Shown here in pieces: positions 10,966 to 21,009 of a DNA stretch of 64,000 bases. The stretch comes from Tetracentron sinense. Taxonomy: Eukaryota; Streptophyta; Magnoliopsida; Trochodendrales; Trochodendraceae. Position 1 is the first letter of the stretch. Each line of letters opens with the position of its first letter. A program made the translations under genes and the position numbers. The stretch spans positions 4,488,047 through 4,552,046 of the forward strand of contig CM026570.1 in NCBI GenBank assembly GCA_015143295.1. Reading direction: 5' to 3'. The notes under the pieces were generated by a model. The model made no database searches and was not told where the DNA came from. It saw only the letters and a program-made list of their open reading frames with translations.

Positions 10966-11489
10966 GAGAATCCTGTGCCTTTTATATTAGTAGAGATGTA
11001 AAAAAAAAAGTTACCTTACCACAGGGTAAGTGTTGTGCAAGAAAGTGAGTTTTACATATCCTGTGGATTGTGAGGCCTACCCAACTTAGTCCCACATCGA
11101 CAAGGATCCTGTTCCTTCCTCTCACCTTAGGATAGGCCCTTCTGGTGACATGGGTTGGATCGAACCTTGTATTTGACTGTTGGCCTAAGTGGTATGTTGT
11201 GTTGTTGTCTCTCCTAATAAAAGAAAGTTATCTAAATTTACTTGAATCAATGACAATTTGACCGCTAAGATTTTTTTAAATTATATTTATGCTAATTTAA
11301 TCTGTGTGTTAGATCCATTGTATAAATTAAATCTTAATTTTATTAGTTATATTTTAATCTATATTTTTATATACTGTTATATATATTTTGTATAATAATC
11401 AATATTAGTTATATAATATGTATTTTTAAATAAATATGATATCGATAAATTCATGAACTCACTCATCTGAGTTTACTTATTATATTTTT
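10966..11489. other. AT-rich intergenic
   Basis: There is no gene. AGTCCCACATCG at about 11087-11098 resembles the plant snRNA upstream element but has no suitably spaced TATA. Confidence 0.4.
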
Positions 11490-11614
11490 AGACTTTGCTA
11501 CTAAGATCCCATTAGGGCCGAGACCATGTTCTAAGGGCATTGGATTTCAGGTGGGCCCATTTCACATGGTAGGCCCCACCTAAAATCCCATGCTCTTAGA
11601 GTATGGTCTCGGCC
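11490..11614. mobile_element. GGACTTTGC-family MITE, 3'-truncated
   Basis: The left end AGACTTTGCTACTAAG and the internal pairs GGGCCGAGACCATG and CATGCTCTTAGAG/GTATGGTCTCGGCC make a fold-back. TATATTTTT stands on both sides (11481-11489 and 11615-11623), which may be a 9-bp target duplication, although the right terminal repeat is missing compared with the copy at 24209. Confidence 0.65.
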
Positions 11615-12239
11615 TATATTTTTTTACTTAAACCTTTATTGAATTTTTAATAGAATTAAACTAGCGAAGACCCTGTGCGATGCATGGATGTTTAATAAAA
11701 AAAATAGAAGATTTTAAAAATAACCATTAATGATAAACATAAAGATAAAAAAGAAAAAAACTGTTTAGCCTTTTTTTTTTTTCGGTAGGGCATTCTTTTG
11801 CAAGCCTAGTGTAAGGTTGATGTGGCTAATCTAAGTTGTCTTGATAAACTTCCATAATTCCATAGCATACTCTAGGAGAATATGACAAAGAATACGCATG
11901 TGCCGGTACACACTCCACCGTCACACATGACCCCACCAACCTCGTCGGTTGAGGCACACCACCGCCAGTTATTACGCTTTAAAAAGAATAGAAGGATAGG
12001 AGAATAAATGATGCACACCTAGGGATCGATCAAATCTTGTACCTGGAAATGATGTCATCTCAAAAATCCTGGAGGAATCACCCCCATCTTGAAATATTTT
12101 TGAGAGAATGGAGAGTTGATAAGAAGAAGTGGAGGAAGAATAAAAGAAAATACAATGAAGTTAATCCGCTTATGTTATTGTTGTACTTGTAAATCATAAT
12201 TAGGGCAAAAAAAAAAAAAAAATCTTTTTGGGTGAAGCG
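11615..12239. other. Intergenic, nothing recognised
   Basis: AT-rich sequence with an A run near 12210. No coding or repeat structure could be supported. Confidence 0.4.
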
Positions 12240-12327
12240 TTCAGAGTTCTAACTCGTCTCAAAGCAGCATTCCTTGTCACGACGCTTCATTTCATGCGAC
12301 AGAGTTGCCACACAACTGCCACCTATT

Positions 12328-12621
12328 TGAAGACAAACTGATTTTTATTGAATTCTCAAAAGTAATTACAAAAAGACCTAACTAGGGTTTATATAGATAA
12401 TAGTATATAGATAAAATAGAAACTAAATATAAATCAAACATTCTAATCTCTCAATCACAATCTCTTTCTAAATCAAATCTTTCCAATAATCTCAATCTCT
12501 TTCTAAATACAATTCTTTCCAACCATCTCAATTTCATTCTAAATCCATTTCTTTCCAATTGTGATGATGGTAATGATATGGTGCATCTCATGCATATCAT
12601 TACCATACATGTACTCTATTA
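12328..12621 (-). repeat. 3' LTR of the retroelement
   Basis: A 294-bp repeat, nearly identical to 13930-14223. In element orientation it begins TAATAGAGTACATG and ends GTTTGTCTTCA. Its ends do not have the usual TG start, but both copies share exactly the same boundary. Confidence 0.88.
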
Positions 12622-13195
12622 CTCCCCCTCAAACTCATGTAGATTTGAAAATATGCGTGAGTTTGATACTTAATCAGGCAAGGTAGCTTGCTAGTCATTC
12701 CAATGTCGTTGCAGATCTTGATAGGTGTCAATCGTCACTGTTGTTGATGTGGTGTATGATGAGAGAATAATAGGAGCCTCAATGGGCTAGACCTCTATGG
12801 GTCAATGAAAAGGGGGTGGACCTCAATAGGTCAGGGCCTCGATGGACCGAATAGCCTCTTGGGCAACAAAATGGGCCTCGTGGGCCATAAAAAAGACATC
12901 CGTGATCGTGCCTATGGTCTTGCCAAAGGGGTCACGAGTCTGGACCTCAATGGGTCAAGGCCTCTTTGGGCCGAAAAGTGGATCTTGATGATCTTGCCTC
13001 TAGTCTTGCTAAATGGGTCATAGGTCTTAATACGGGCCTCTATGGGCCAAATTTTTTTTCACAATCAACAACTTTTTTTTTTTTTTTTCCCGGACACATC
13101 CTTGGAATGATGATCGATTGACGGTGCTAAGTGTTTTGTGCAACTACACTTCTCGTGATGCAAACCCCCACAAGAGAGAATCAACAAGCTAGACG

Positions 13196-13476
13196 CAAAC
13201 CCATACGTACCCACACCAATTGACCTGTCCGAGCTTGAGGGGCCTCACCATGATCAAGTGGTGGACGCTCTTTCAAAGGCTGCAGAGACCCTTGGATTCT
13301 TCCAAGTAATGAACCATGACGTTCCGGTTGAGTTGCTCGTGCGGCTCAAGGACTTGACGCACCACTTCTTTTACCAGCCGCCTGAGAAGAAGGCGGTTTA
13401 TTTCAAAGGGGTGAGCCCAAGCCTGTTTGTGAAGTATGGGACTAGCTTCGTGCCTGCCCACCTCCAAATCAAAGGT
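13196..13476 (+). pseudogene. 2-oxoglutarate/Fe(II) dioxygenase fragment inside the LTR element
   Basis: An open frame encodes NPYVPTPIDLSELEGPHHDQ, ALSKAAETLGFFQVMNHDVP, a linker, then HHFFYQPPEKKAVYFKGVSP and VKYGTSFVP. This is the N-terminal DIOX_N region of plant 2-oxoglutarate-dependent dioxygenases, closest in style to the scopoletin 8-hydroxylase / feruloyl-CoA 6'-hydroxylase group of coumarin synthesis. The HxD...H iron-binding site lies in the C-terminal domain and is absent, so there is no catalytic function. The fragment starts without an ATG and diverges after FVPAHLQIK. It lies antisense to the retroelement that holds it, and no stop interrupts the conserved part. Confidence 0.78.
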
Positions 13477-13929
13477 ATTCTTGACAGCTGCAGATGGGTA
13501 GACTAGTGTTGAGATCAACGTCCTTCAAGGTGAGATAGGTGAAGGTGAGCCAACCCTATTGGCAATGTGGGAGTAATAATCTCAATCCTATTGGCAAGTT
13601 TTGATAGAGAGATATCTTCTGAATGTAATCTTGGCACAATATTTTGGGGATGAAGACAAACTGATTTTTATTGAATTCTCAAAAGTAATTACAAAAAGAC
13701 CCAACTAGGGTTTATACATTAGCAGGCTCTGTAGGTTATAAGGTGAATGAGAGGACCTGTGAGAGAGATGCAGACTTTGACGTAAAGCACTGTTAGCGCC
13801 TAAAAGTTAAAAGTAAAGGTCACGAAACAAGAATTTCACACCCGGCGGGCGGTGGCGGCACCACCCGCCGGAAAAGCGGAATTTGAAAAAAAAATCAAAA
13901 TAGGCGGTGGATCACCCGCTCTGATACCA

Positions 13930-14223
13930 TGAAGACAAACTGATTTTTATTGAATTCTCAAAAGTAATTACAAAAAGACTCAACTAGGGTTTATATAGAT
14001 AATAGTATATAGATAAAATAGAAACTAAATATAAATTAAACATTCTAATCTCTCAATCACAATCTCTTTCTAAATCAAATCTTTCCAATAATCTCAATCT
14101 CTTTCTAAATATAATTCTTTCCAACCATCTCAATTTCATTCTAAATCCATTTCTTTCCAATTGTGATGATGGTAATGATATGGTGCATCTCATGCATATC
14201 ATTACCATACATGTACTCTATTA
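13930..14223 (-). repeat. 5' LTR of the retroelement
   Basis: The pair of 12328-12621. The tRNA-Met primer site abuts its inner edge. It contains an AATAAA-type signal (minus strand, near 13945). Confidence 0.88.
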
Positions 14224-14603
14224 CTATTGCACCTAAAGGATGCCCAATAGCTATTGCACCTTCATTAACATTGATTTTTTCTAAATCAAGCTCCCGTTTC
14301 TTAGGGCAATATACAAATTGTGAGGCAAATCCATGCCTCATTTTAATTCAAAGAGATCAATGTCATCAAGGTCAAGACCTGTGAACCATGCATGCAGTTT
14401 GAATTGCAATTGCTAGGCCAATGCCCATGGCGATGAGATCCACACTAACGTCAACAAAACTTCTTAATACACCAAGAATGGGAAGCCTTTTATGTAGTGC
14501 CAGACTTCTCATCATGAGGAGGACCGTTCCAACACCATCAATCACTTGTCTATTGATTGTTTCTCCATCCCTTCTCTCTCCCGTTAGCAATTCTTTAACT
14601 CTT

Positions 14604-14885
14604 TAGTGGATGATGGTTTGCTTTTAATATAAAGAAAAAAGTGAAGAGGGAAGAACCGAAAGCAATAAATACCTAATTCTATTCCTCTCGTTTAAATCTT
14701 TTATGACCCTTAAGTGGGTTGTTGTTTGCTTTAAATGAGAAGAAGAAAGTTGAGACGATTATAAGCAATAAACTGCATGTTCTATTCCTCTCATTTAAAT
14801 CTTCTATGACCCTTAAGTGGGTTGTTGTTTGCTTTAAATGAGAAAAAGAAAGTGGAGACGGTTAGAAGAAACAAATTGCATGTGA
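14604..14885 (+). repeat. Tandem repeat, three units of about 103-108 bp
   Basis: The motif CCTTAAGTGGGTTGTTGTTTG recurs at about 14708 and 14811, with a diverged first copy (TTTAGTGGATGATGGTTTG) at 14602. Each is followed by an AAAG(N)GAAGAGG/GAGACG block and ATTCCTCTCRTTTAAATC. The unit overlaps the 5' edge of the thiolase remnant. Confidence 0.75.
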
Positions 14886-14923
14886 CGTGGCATACAAAAT
14901 GAGAAAATAGAGCTCAAAGAGGG

Positions 14924-15056
14924 GGCAAAGGGTTTACTTTGTTGCTCACCAGAATATCCCTCTGGTTCGCAATGGATCAGTGGACACGTGATAAGAAAAA
15001 ATGAAAAAAAAAAAATTAATGAAAAGAAGTCAAAAATGGGCAGGAAAAAAAAAATG
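14924..15056. mobile_element. Fragment of the GGCAAAAGG-family Mutator-like MITE
   Basis: GGCAAAGGGTTTACTTTGTT, GCTCACCAGAATATCCCTCT and GGATCAGTGGACA match the left half of the nested element at 39511. The right end is missing. Confidence 0.6.
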
Positions 15057-15285
15057 ACTTATGGGGAGGTCGTGATCAGCTCGTGAAAAGATAAACGAGT
15101 TCAACCTTAGCACGGCTCGGGTTGGTTGCAAATTGCTTTGGTTGGGCTTGAGGTCGGCTCAAGCTCACAACATCAGTTTTTGGGCTTCTAAACAAACCAA
15201 CCTTGACAAGCCCACCCATTACCTTTTATAGCTAACTCTCTCACCCAAGCATGGGTTTTTTTCCTTGCGTTTCCAAAGAGATTTT

Positions 15286-15337
15286 AGTCCCACATCGGAA
15301 ACGCAAGGATCCATGGAAATTTTTTTGGATATAAATA
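15286..15337 (+). promoter_or_regulatory. snRNA-type USE plus TATA arrangement
   Basis: AGTCCCACATCG (15286-15297) matches the plant snRNA upstream sequence element RTCCCACATCG. TATAAATA follows at 15330-15337, after a 32-bp gap. Plant Pol II-type snRNA promoters use about this spacing. No snRNA sequence was recognised downstream, and similar pairs occur in the retroelement LTRs of this window, so this may be a relic of an LTR promoter. Confidence 0.45.
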
Positions 15338-15506
15338 AGAGGTTAGCATGTACACACGCTGCACTAGTTATTAGATTCTAAGGCACTCTTCATTTTTAAA
15401 TGTTAACTCTACTAAGGCAACTTACGTAACTATTTAAAAATAAATAAAATAATTAGATACACTTAGCTAATAATAAAATAAATATATAAATATGTATTTA
15501 TTTTTA

Positions 15507-15507
<1 letters not shown>

Positions 15508-15560
<53 letters not shown>
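15508..15560. repeat. (AT)n microsatellite
   Basis: About 53 bp of AT dinucleotides, flanked on the right by a fragment of a CTCGAG/CTCGGCTCG hAT-like MITE (about 15561-15690, with GAACGATACTCGAG and AACGAGCCGAGCCCGAG). Confidence 0.85.
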
Positions 15561-15563
<3 letters not shown>

Positions 15564-15872
15564 GGTGAACAGGAGTGTGTTGGAGCTCGAAAATAATGTT
15601 TAAGCTCGGCTCGTTTACTAAATAAATGAACGATACTCGAGTTTTTAACGAGCCGAGCCCGAGTAGTTCACGAACATTTTGTTCAATAACCAACCAACCT
15701 TATACCCTGACCCATTGAGTATACTACGCATCTCTCACTAATATTCCGCTTGATCTTTAGCCAAGATTAGAGATGACCCACTAATTGAACGGTCCAGATT
15801 AGTTATTTGAAGAAAGTTATATGATCTTTACTATTGCTCAATCACATGATATTTCATGAGTAATAAGAAAAA

Positions 15873-17212
15873 GGGTAAATTACACTCACCTCCCCTGAGG
15901 TTTGGTGAAATTTTAGAAACCTCCCCTCTAGTTTCTCAAATAACACTGTCCTCCCTCAACTTTGGTTGTCTATAACAAATACCCCATTCCCTTAAGTTTA
16001 CCATTACTTTATGGATGGACTTTGATGATGTCATCTTTTAACCATTTTAAGATGTCAAAATTATCCATTATAAACGCAAGGCTAGCTAATAAAATAAAAT
16101 AATTATTTTTCGTAACTAAGGTTAAACATAATTAACCTAAGGTTAATATTTTTATTCTTTTCTTAAAAGTAAGTTTAGATAGATTAATCCTAGGGGTGAG
16201 TGAATCTTAACCACAGTTAGTGGGTGTAAAGGTACACATGGCGGCTTGTGGAGCCCCCTTTAATTGTGGTTAAGCAATCAACCTAAGTTTTTTTTTTCTA
16301 AAAATTAATGTTAGATGGATGAATCCTATGGGTGAGTGAATCTTAACCACAGTTAGTGGGTGGGATTTAAAGGGGACACGTGGTACCTTATAGAGCCCCC
16401 TTTAATTGTGGGTAAGCATAATCAACCTAAGGTTTTTTTTTTCTTCTAAAAATCAATGTTAGATGGATGAATCCTAGTGGTGAGTGAATTTTAACCACAA
16501 TTAGTGGGCATTAGAGGGGACATGTGGCGACTTGTAGAGCTCCCTTTAATTGTGGTTAAGTATAAGCAACCTAAGTTTTTTTTTCTAAGAACCAAGGTTT
16601 GATGGATGAACCCTAGGGGTGAATGAATCTTAACCATAGTTTTTTTTTTTGGTCACTAATCTTAACCATAGTTAGTGAGTGTTAAAAGGGATACATGGTG
16701 GCTTATAAAGATCCTTTAACTGTGGTTAAATATAATTAACCTAAGATTAATATTTTTATTATATTTTCTTAAAACCAAGGTTAGATTAATGAATCCTAGG
16801 GATGAGTGAATCTTAACTATAGTTAGTGGATGTTAAAAGGGTCATATGGCGGCTTGTAGAGCTCTCTTTAATTGCGGTTAAACATAACCAAGCTAAGGTT
16901 ATTTTTTCTCTAAAACTAAGGTTAGATGGATAAACCCTAAAGGTGGGTGAATCTTAATCATAGTTAATGAGTATTAAAAAGGACAAGTGGTGACTTGAAA
17001 GTTTATGTTTTTCTTTGGTTGAGCTGTCAAATGGTCAAATGGTAAAGCTGTGTTTCCTCAATCAACTAATAAGGGTAAAATAGAAAAATTATAACATTAG
17101 TTACCAGTGTTAAGATGATCCTGACAGGGGAGGCCAGTGTAATTTCAGAAACTAAATGAGAGGTTTTTGAAATTTCACAAAACTTCAGGAGAGGTGAGTG
17201 TAATTTACCCCT
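15873..17212. mobile_element. Long-TIR (Mutator-like) element containing a six-unit tandem array
   Basis: The left terminus GGGTAAATTACACTCACCTC is mirrored by the right terminus GAGGTGAGTGTAATTTACCC. The inverted repeats continue inward for about 80 bp: GAGGTTTGGTGAAATTTTAGA against GAAATTTCACAAAACTTC, then CTCCCCTCTAGTTTC against GAAACTAAATGAGAGG. The flanks TAAGAAAAA and CTAAAAAAA resemble each other but give no clean duplication. The interior (about 16090-16990) is an array of roughly 140-bp units rather than a transposase gene. Long terminal inverted repeats favour a Mutator-like origin; this is inference. Confidence 0.7.
16130..16990 (+). repeat. Six tandem units of about 140 bp
   Basis: The core TGAATCTTAACCACAGTTAG recurs at about 16201, 16337, 16485, 16624, 16807 and 16949. 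Each unit also carries GGATGAATCCTAGGGGTGAG, a GGACACATGGCGGCTTGTAG-like block and TTTAATTGTGGTTAAGC, then a T run. The fourth unit is longer because of an extra T run and a partial repeat near 16640-16680. The unit is the same sequence found singly in the MITEs at 24336 and 47253. Confidence 0.8.
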
Positions 17213-17827
17213 AAAAAAAAATTAATAAAACCGCGTAAAGAGAGATTCCATATCTTCCCTGTAAAAGGTTGTGTGACTAGTGGAGATATTTTAAGATCTT
17301 AAAAATAGCAAAGACGAGAAGAACAGCCTCACAGGTTCACACTTTGAGACTTCGTCCATTGAAATCGTGTAGACTCACACGGTTTCCCATATTTTCGGAA
17401 ATAGGCATTGTTATATGGCACGAGATGAGATCTTTTATAGAGACCTCTACAAGGATTCTTTGTAGAATCCATGAGAGTGCAACATGTATCCACTTTAGAA
17501 TGACACTTGAGGAACAACAACAACCCATGATATGAAACTTCATTTGTTTTATTTCCTAAATAGGAAACTTAGTAATGGAGGTCTGTAAGTAAATTGAGTA
17601 GCCTATTTGAGTTGAGGAGGAGTTGTTGATATATTTATATTTTTATAATAAATGTCTAACAAACCCACTTTAATATTTCGAGTCACGCGCAGGCTGTATT
17701 TGTATTTGATTTGGGCAGGAGTCTTTATAAGATGGGAAATGCTTCACGTTAGAAAAATTCAGTCTGTAGTATAACTTCTCTTCTTGTTTCTTGGAAGGAA
17801 AACAGGTGGAGTTCTTGATTTGATTCA
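17213..17827 (+). other. Upstream region of the transporter 5' fragment
   Basis: No gene was recognised in the first part. From about 17690 the sequence resembles the region before the exon-1 copy at 21010, both ending in a TTTGATTCAATGG start context. It is probably the old promoter or 5' UTR. Confidence 0.35.
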
Positions 17828-18129
17828 ATGGAGAATGATGATGTTTTAGAAGGGCTTTTAGAAGAGGGTGAGATAAAGCAGGAAGAACAAGAACAAGACC
17901 ATCAACAGAGAGAGAAGGGACTGAAGACTAAGAAATTCTCATGGGGAAAGCTTGTTCATTTTGACTTGTTTGATTTGGAGACTGGAAGAATCCCAGGCAA
18001 TCACAGCCATGGATCTCATAAGGTATTTTGTTATTTTTTGCCTTTTTTAAAATTTGTTTTGACTTTTGTGCGATAATTTTTGTATTTTTTAATCAGGGTT
18101 TTGTGGTAATTACTTTGATATTAATTTTA

Positions 18130-18185
18130 GGACTTTGCTACAATCTTAGTGGTCTCGGCCCTTTTGCGGTCTCAATATCATTTCC
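18130..18185. mobile_element. Very short (56 bp) MITE with 9-bp TSD
   Basis: Perfect direct repeats TTAATTTTA (18121-18129 and 18186-18194) flank GGACTTTGCTACAATC...TCATTTCC. The left end and the GGTCTCGGCCC block match the GGACTTTGC family at 24209 and 30231. It sits in the former intron 1 of the transporter. Confidence 0.75.
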
Positions 18186-18649
18186 TTAATTTTATTAGGT
18201 TGAATGGAGGAATTATCTAAGCAGATGATCTACAATGGGAGGATCCCCATGGTGAATGATGAGGCTTCATTTCTATCTCTAGTCTAGGCCCAACAGTTAA
18301 AGCCCTTATAGAATGGACGAAGATCCAATTTCTTACTCCCATCTGATGACTTCAAAGCATCTCATACATTGCTTTTGCTGAAGGATCAGCATAAATGCAT
18401 AAAGATGCTTCGGTCAATTGGTGTATAAAGTCCTAACAATTTTTTTTTTTTTGGCGTATAAAGGGGTGAAACCCGGCCCCCATCAAAAATCATTGGGTAC
18501 TTACCGTTATCATATATTTTTTCTTTTTAAATATTAATTTTTTTTCTTCTTATTTTTCTTCGTTTAAATGTAATTTTTGTCGTAATTAAAATTTGACTTT
18601 TACCTGTATTTTACCATTTTTAGTACATGAATAATTAATAGAAAAATGT

Positions 18650-18685
18650 TGAACCCCCCCCCACCCCACCCCACCCCACCACAAT
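18650..18685 (+). repeat. C-rich (CCCCA)n tract
   Basis: A run of C followed by four CCCCA units, within the former transporter intron. Confidence 0.85.
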
Positions 18686-19165
18686 ATCTTCTTCTCTTCT
18701 TTTTTAAATGATTTTTTTATTGAAGCAAAATTTTGGAGAGAATCATGCCTCTTCAATAAAGAATCTTGGCTATAGGACTTTCAAAATATAGTAAGTCATC
18801 TACCTATTTATTGAGCTGGCCGTACGTCCAATATTAGTAGCCATGGCCCACAAACTAGGCCCTGATCTGATGTGGTTTATGGCTGAGGATGCAGGGTGTG
18901 GATTGGGTAACAATCTTGAAACTGGCCTTTCAGAGCATAGGGGTGGTTTACGGAGACATAGGCACATCTCCGCTGTATGTGTTACAGGGTATTTTCCCCA
19001 ATGGTATCAGTAACAACGATGATATCTTGAGCGTCTTGTCTCTCATTATCTACAGTCTCACCTTGATCACTCTCATCAAGTAGGTCTTTATCGTTCTAGC
19101 TCCCAATGACAACGGTGATGGTTAGCCTTTTCCCTACCTATACAAGTTCGTTTGCATATACATTA

Positions 19166-20510
19166 TCATTTCTCCTGTCATAGAGGTGATACCATTTAAT
19201 TTAATTTACTTATTTTTCATTGGACAATAATCAACTGCAACAATGCCACATAAGGGGAAAAAGAGGGTTAGGGAACTTCTTTTCATGGACTAGTGAGCTT
19301 GTACGTTTTTGAGAAATTAATGCTAACTCTAACCTAATTTTCTTATGTGACACTGCAGAGGGCATTTGCAGCCTTCGCTGCAAGTGGGTTAGAGAGCCTA
19401 ATATTGATAATATGATTGAAGGAAATCTAAATCATTTTGCAAAATCTCGTTTATTTGACAGTCTGATAAAATCATTTTGCAAAATCACTTTGTAAGCATA
19501 TCAATAATTTTATTTTTGGTTATTTAAGAACTTATCACATGAGATTGTCTAAAACTGTAAACATTTAAGCATCATATTGCATTGTCATGTATTAAGAACA
19601 TATTTGTACCCTCACTTTCTTTGACTCACTTTACCGATACCAATTATTTGTTCATACTCTTAACTGAGACAACTGATATTTATCAATTATTTTAATTAAT
19701 ATCATTGGTCCTATTGTAAAAAAAAAAATCAAAATTGATAAGCAACACAGAGATTACTTATTTCTTTGCTCTTGTAATGGATAAAATTATTGTGAACTGA
19801 ATAGAAATCAAAGAGATAAACTAAAGAACAAAGGAATTAAATAATGACACATTTATCTTCTAAGTAGATTCAAACACTGATCAAGATCCATGTGCAAAGA
19901 ACTTTGGGATCAAAACAGCAAAAAGTAGCTTCTATTGAAACTTAGATTCTTCCTACCCCTTGGATAATACTTTCATTCATTAAACACAGTAGTTTGATTT
20001 AGATGGTATTTACTCAAGATACTCCAATTAGCCTCTATTGAAGCTCAAATTCTTCCTACCCCTTGGGTAATACTTTAATTCATTAAACATAGCAGTTTAA
20101 TTCAAATGATATTTATTCAAGATAATCCAATTATGAAAATTTCCATGTCTAGAACACATGGACTTCCAGCTTCATTCACTTTTGCTATTTACAATATATG
20201 ATTCTGATCAAGTAAATATCATACAAGAAAAATATTTAATGCATGCACGTGCCTTGCACGTGCAATGCCTACTAGTTGATATGTAAGTTCCTAAGTGTGT
20301 CATAAATTTGGTTGATCACATAACCTGCCAATTGTTTGTACTTTGCATGATATACCAAGATTTGGTTAGTGTACGTTGAATATACAATTATGAAATTCGT
20401 ATTGCTTGCAATACGAACTACTTCTACTTTTCTAAGGAAATACATCAAAATCTTTTGAAAATAGGATTTTGATCTATCTAGAATGGTTAATTTCTTTTTG
20501 ATCATCAAGC
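19166..20510. repeat. Gene-free stretch with a ~103-bp tandem duplication
   Basis: About 19929-20135 holds two units sharing TTCTTCCTACCCCTTGG, AATACTTT-ATTCATTAAACA and ATTTA-TCAAGATA-TCCAATTA. The rest is AT-rich with no recognisable coding sequence. The expected next transporter exons are absent. Confidence 0.6.
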
Positions 20511-20671
20511 CTGTAGCCCAGCCCACCCATATTAGGGTAGGGCTAGGGCTTGACTCATTTAAACCTGGCTGAGATTGGATCGGGCTTGGGGTCAATAGGT
20601 TCTTGGACGGGCTGGGACTGGACAGCCCCTGGTCAGGCCCAAGCCCGTCCCATTGACACCCTTATTCACGC
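20511..20671. mobile_element. hAT-like GGGCTGGGC MITE fragment
   Basis: AGCCCAGCCCACCC, GATCGGGCTTGGGG and the terminal block AAGCCCGTCCCATTGACACCC match one end of the TAGGGGTG...CACCCCTA family (compare 41269). The other end is missing. Confidence 0.6.
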
Positions 20672-20689
20672 TACAAACCTATTTAGGCT

Positions 20690-21009
20690 GGGGAGGAGTA
20701 TTTCGAATGACTAGGTTTTTTTTTGTTAAACACAATAACACACACCCTACACCTAACCCACGCCCCACGAGGCCCACCCACACACCCTCTCTTCGAATGA
20801 CTAATTAAAACAAAGTAAAAACACTCTTGGCCTGCAAGAGACTCAAGCATTATGAACAGGAAGCAAATCGTGTGTTCTTCCCTGTCCATCAGTGTTTGGA
20901 GGCTAGGATCAAATTGGCTGTACAGATTTTACTTATGAACACTCTTGGGTTGGGTTGGCTTTTCTTGGAAGTAAAATATGGTAGCTTGGTGAGTACTTGC
21001 TTTGATTCA
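20690..21009 (+). other. Flank of the second transporter start
   Basis: This holds an A/C-rich stretch (about 20728-20800) and then sequence leading into the exon-1 copy. No separate gene was recognised. Confidence 0.3.

Larger units (their letters stand above)
12328..14223 (-). mobile_element. Non-autonomous LTR retroelement carrying a host gene fragment
   Basis: A 1896-bp element in minus orientation, flanked by the 5-bp direct repeat CTATT (12323-12327, 14224-14228). Its 5' LTR is 13930-14223 and its 3' LTR 12328-12621, each 294 bp. By eye they differ at four positions, which suggests a fairly recent insertion. The primer-binding site complementary to initiator tRNA-Met (TGGTATCAGAGCGG on the minus strand) is at 13916-13929, directly inside the 5' LTR. 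The purine tract GTTTGAGGGGGAG lies directly inside the 3' LTR (12622-12634). The 1.3-kb interior has no gag or pol. Instead it holds degenerate GGGCCTC/GGGTCA repeats (about 12776-13050), a dioxygenase fragment (13196-13476) and a 66-bp internal piece of LTR end (13651-13717). Confidence 0.88.
12240..14606 (-). pseudogene. KAT2: 3-ketoacyl-CoA thiolase (KAT2-like) pseudogene split by LTR element
   Basis: On the minus strand, 14224-14600 encodes pieces of the C-terminal half of peroxisomal 3-ketoacyl-CoA thiolase, the last enzyme of fatty-acid beta-oxidation. These are VGTVLLMMRSLALHKRLPIL, VLRSFVDVSVDL, a frameshifted stretch, then FASQFVYCPKKRELDLEKIN and NEGAIAIGHPLGA, which carries the catalytic GHPLGA motif. 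Reading stops inside this motif at 14224, where an LTR element begins. On the far side of the element, 12240-12322 continues with GGSCVATLC and a K/R-rich block, the next part of the same protein (CVATLLHEM-like). The split coding sequence and the CTATT duplication together show insertion into the thiolase copy. The N-terminal half is absent and frameshifts are present, so the copy is dead. Confidence 0.82.
17828..19165 (+). pseudogene. KUP/HAK/KT potassium transporter, 5' half, pseudogene
   Basis: Exon 1 (17828-18020) starts at ATG and encodes a Glu/Gln-rich N-terminus, then KKFSWGKLVHFDLFDLETGR. It ends at a GT donor (AAG/GTATTT). Exon 2 starts after an AG at 18893 and encodes VDWVTILKLAFQSIGVVYGD, then IGTSPLYVLQGIF and DDILSVLSLIIYSLTLITLI. 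This is the first transmembrane helix region with the family signature GVVYGDIGTSPLY. A TAG replaces a conserved Tyr codon at 19081, and a second TAG occurs near 19123 in NDNGDG-PF. Homology then stops near 19165 and no further exons follow before 20.8 kb. The gene is therefore truncated and dead. It contains a 56-bp MITE in intron 1. Its missing 3' half is the part present at 6.9-9.0 kb, though the two need not be halves of one original copy. Confidence 0.87.

Noticed and set aside
15338-15460. snRNA gene downstream of the USE-TATA pair
   Set aside because: None of the expected U1, U2, U4, U5 or U6 starts is present in the following sequence.
15463-15693. Open frame of alternating Ile/Tyr on the minus strand
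   Set aside because: It is only the translation of the (AT)n microsatellite.
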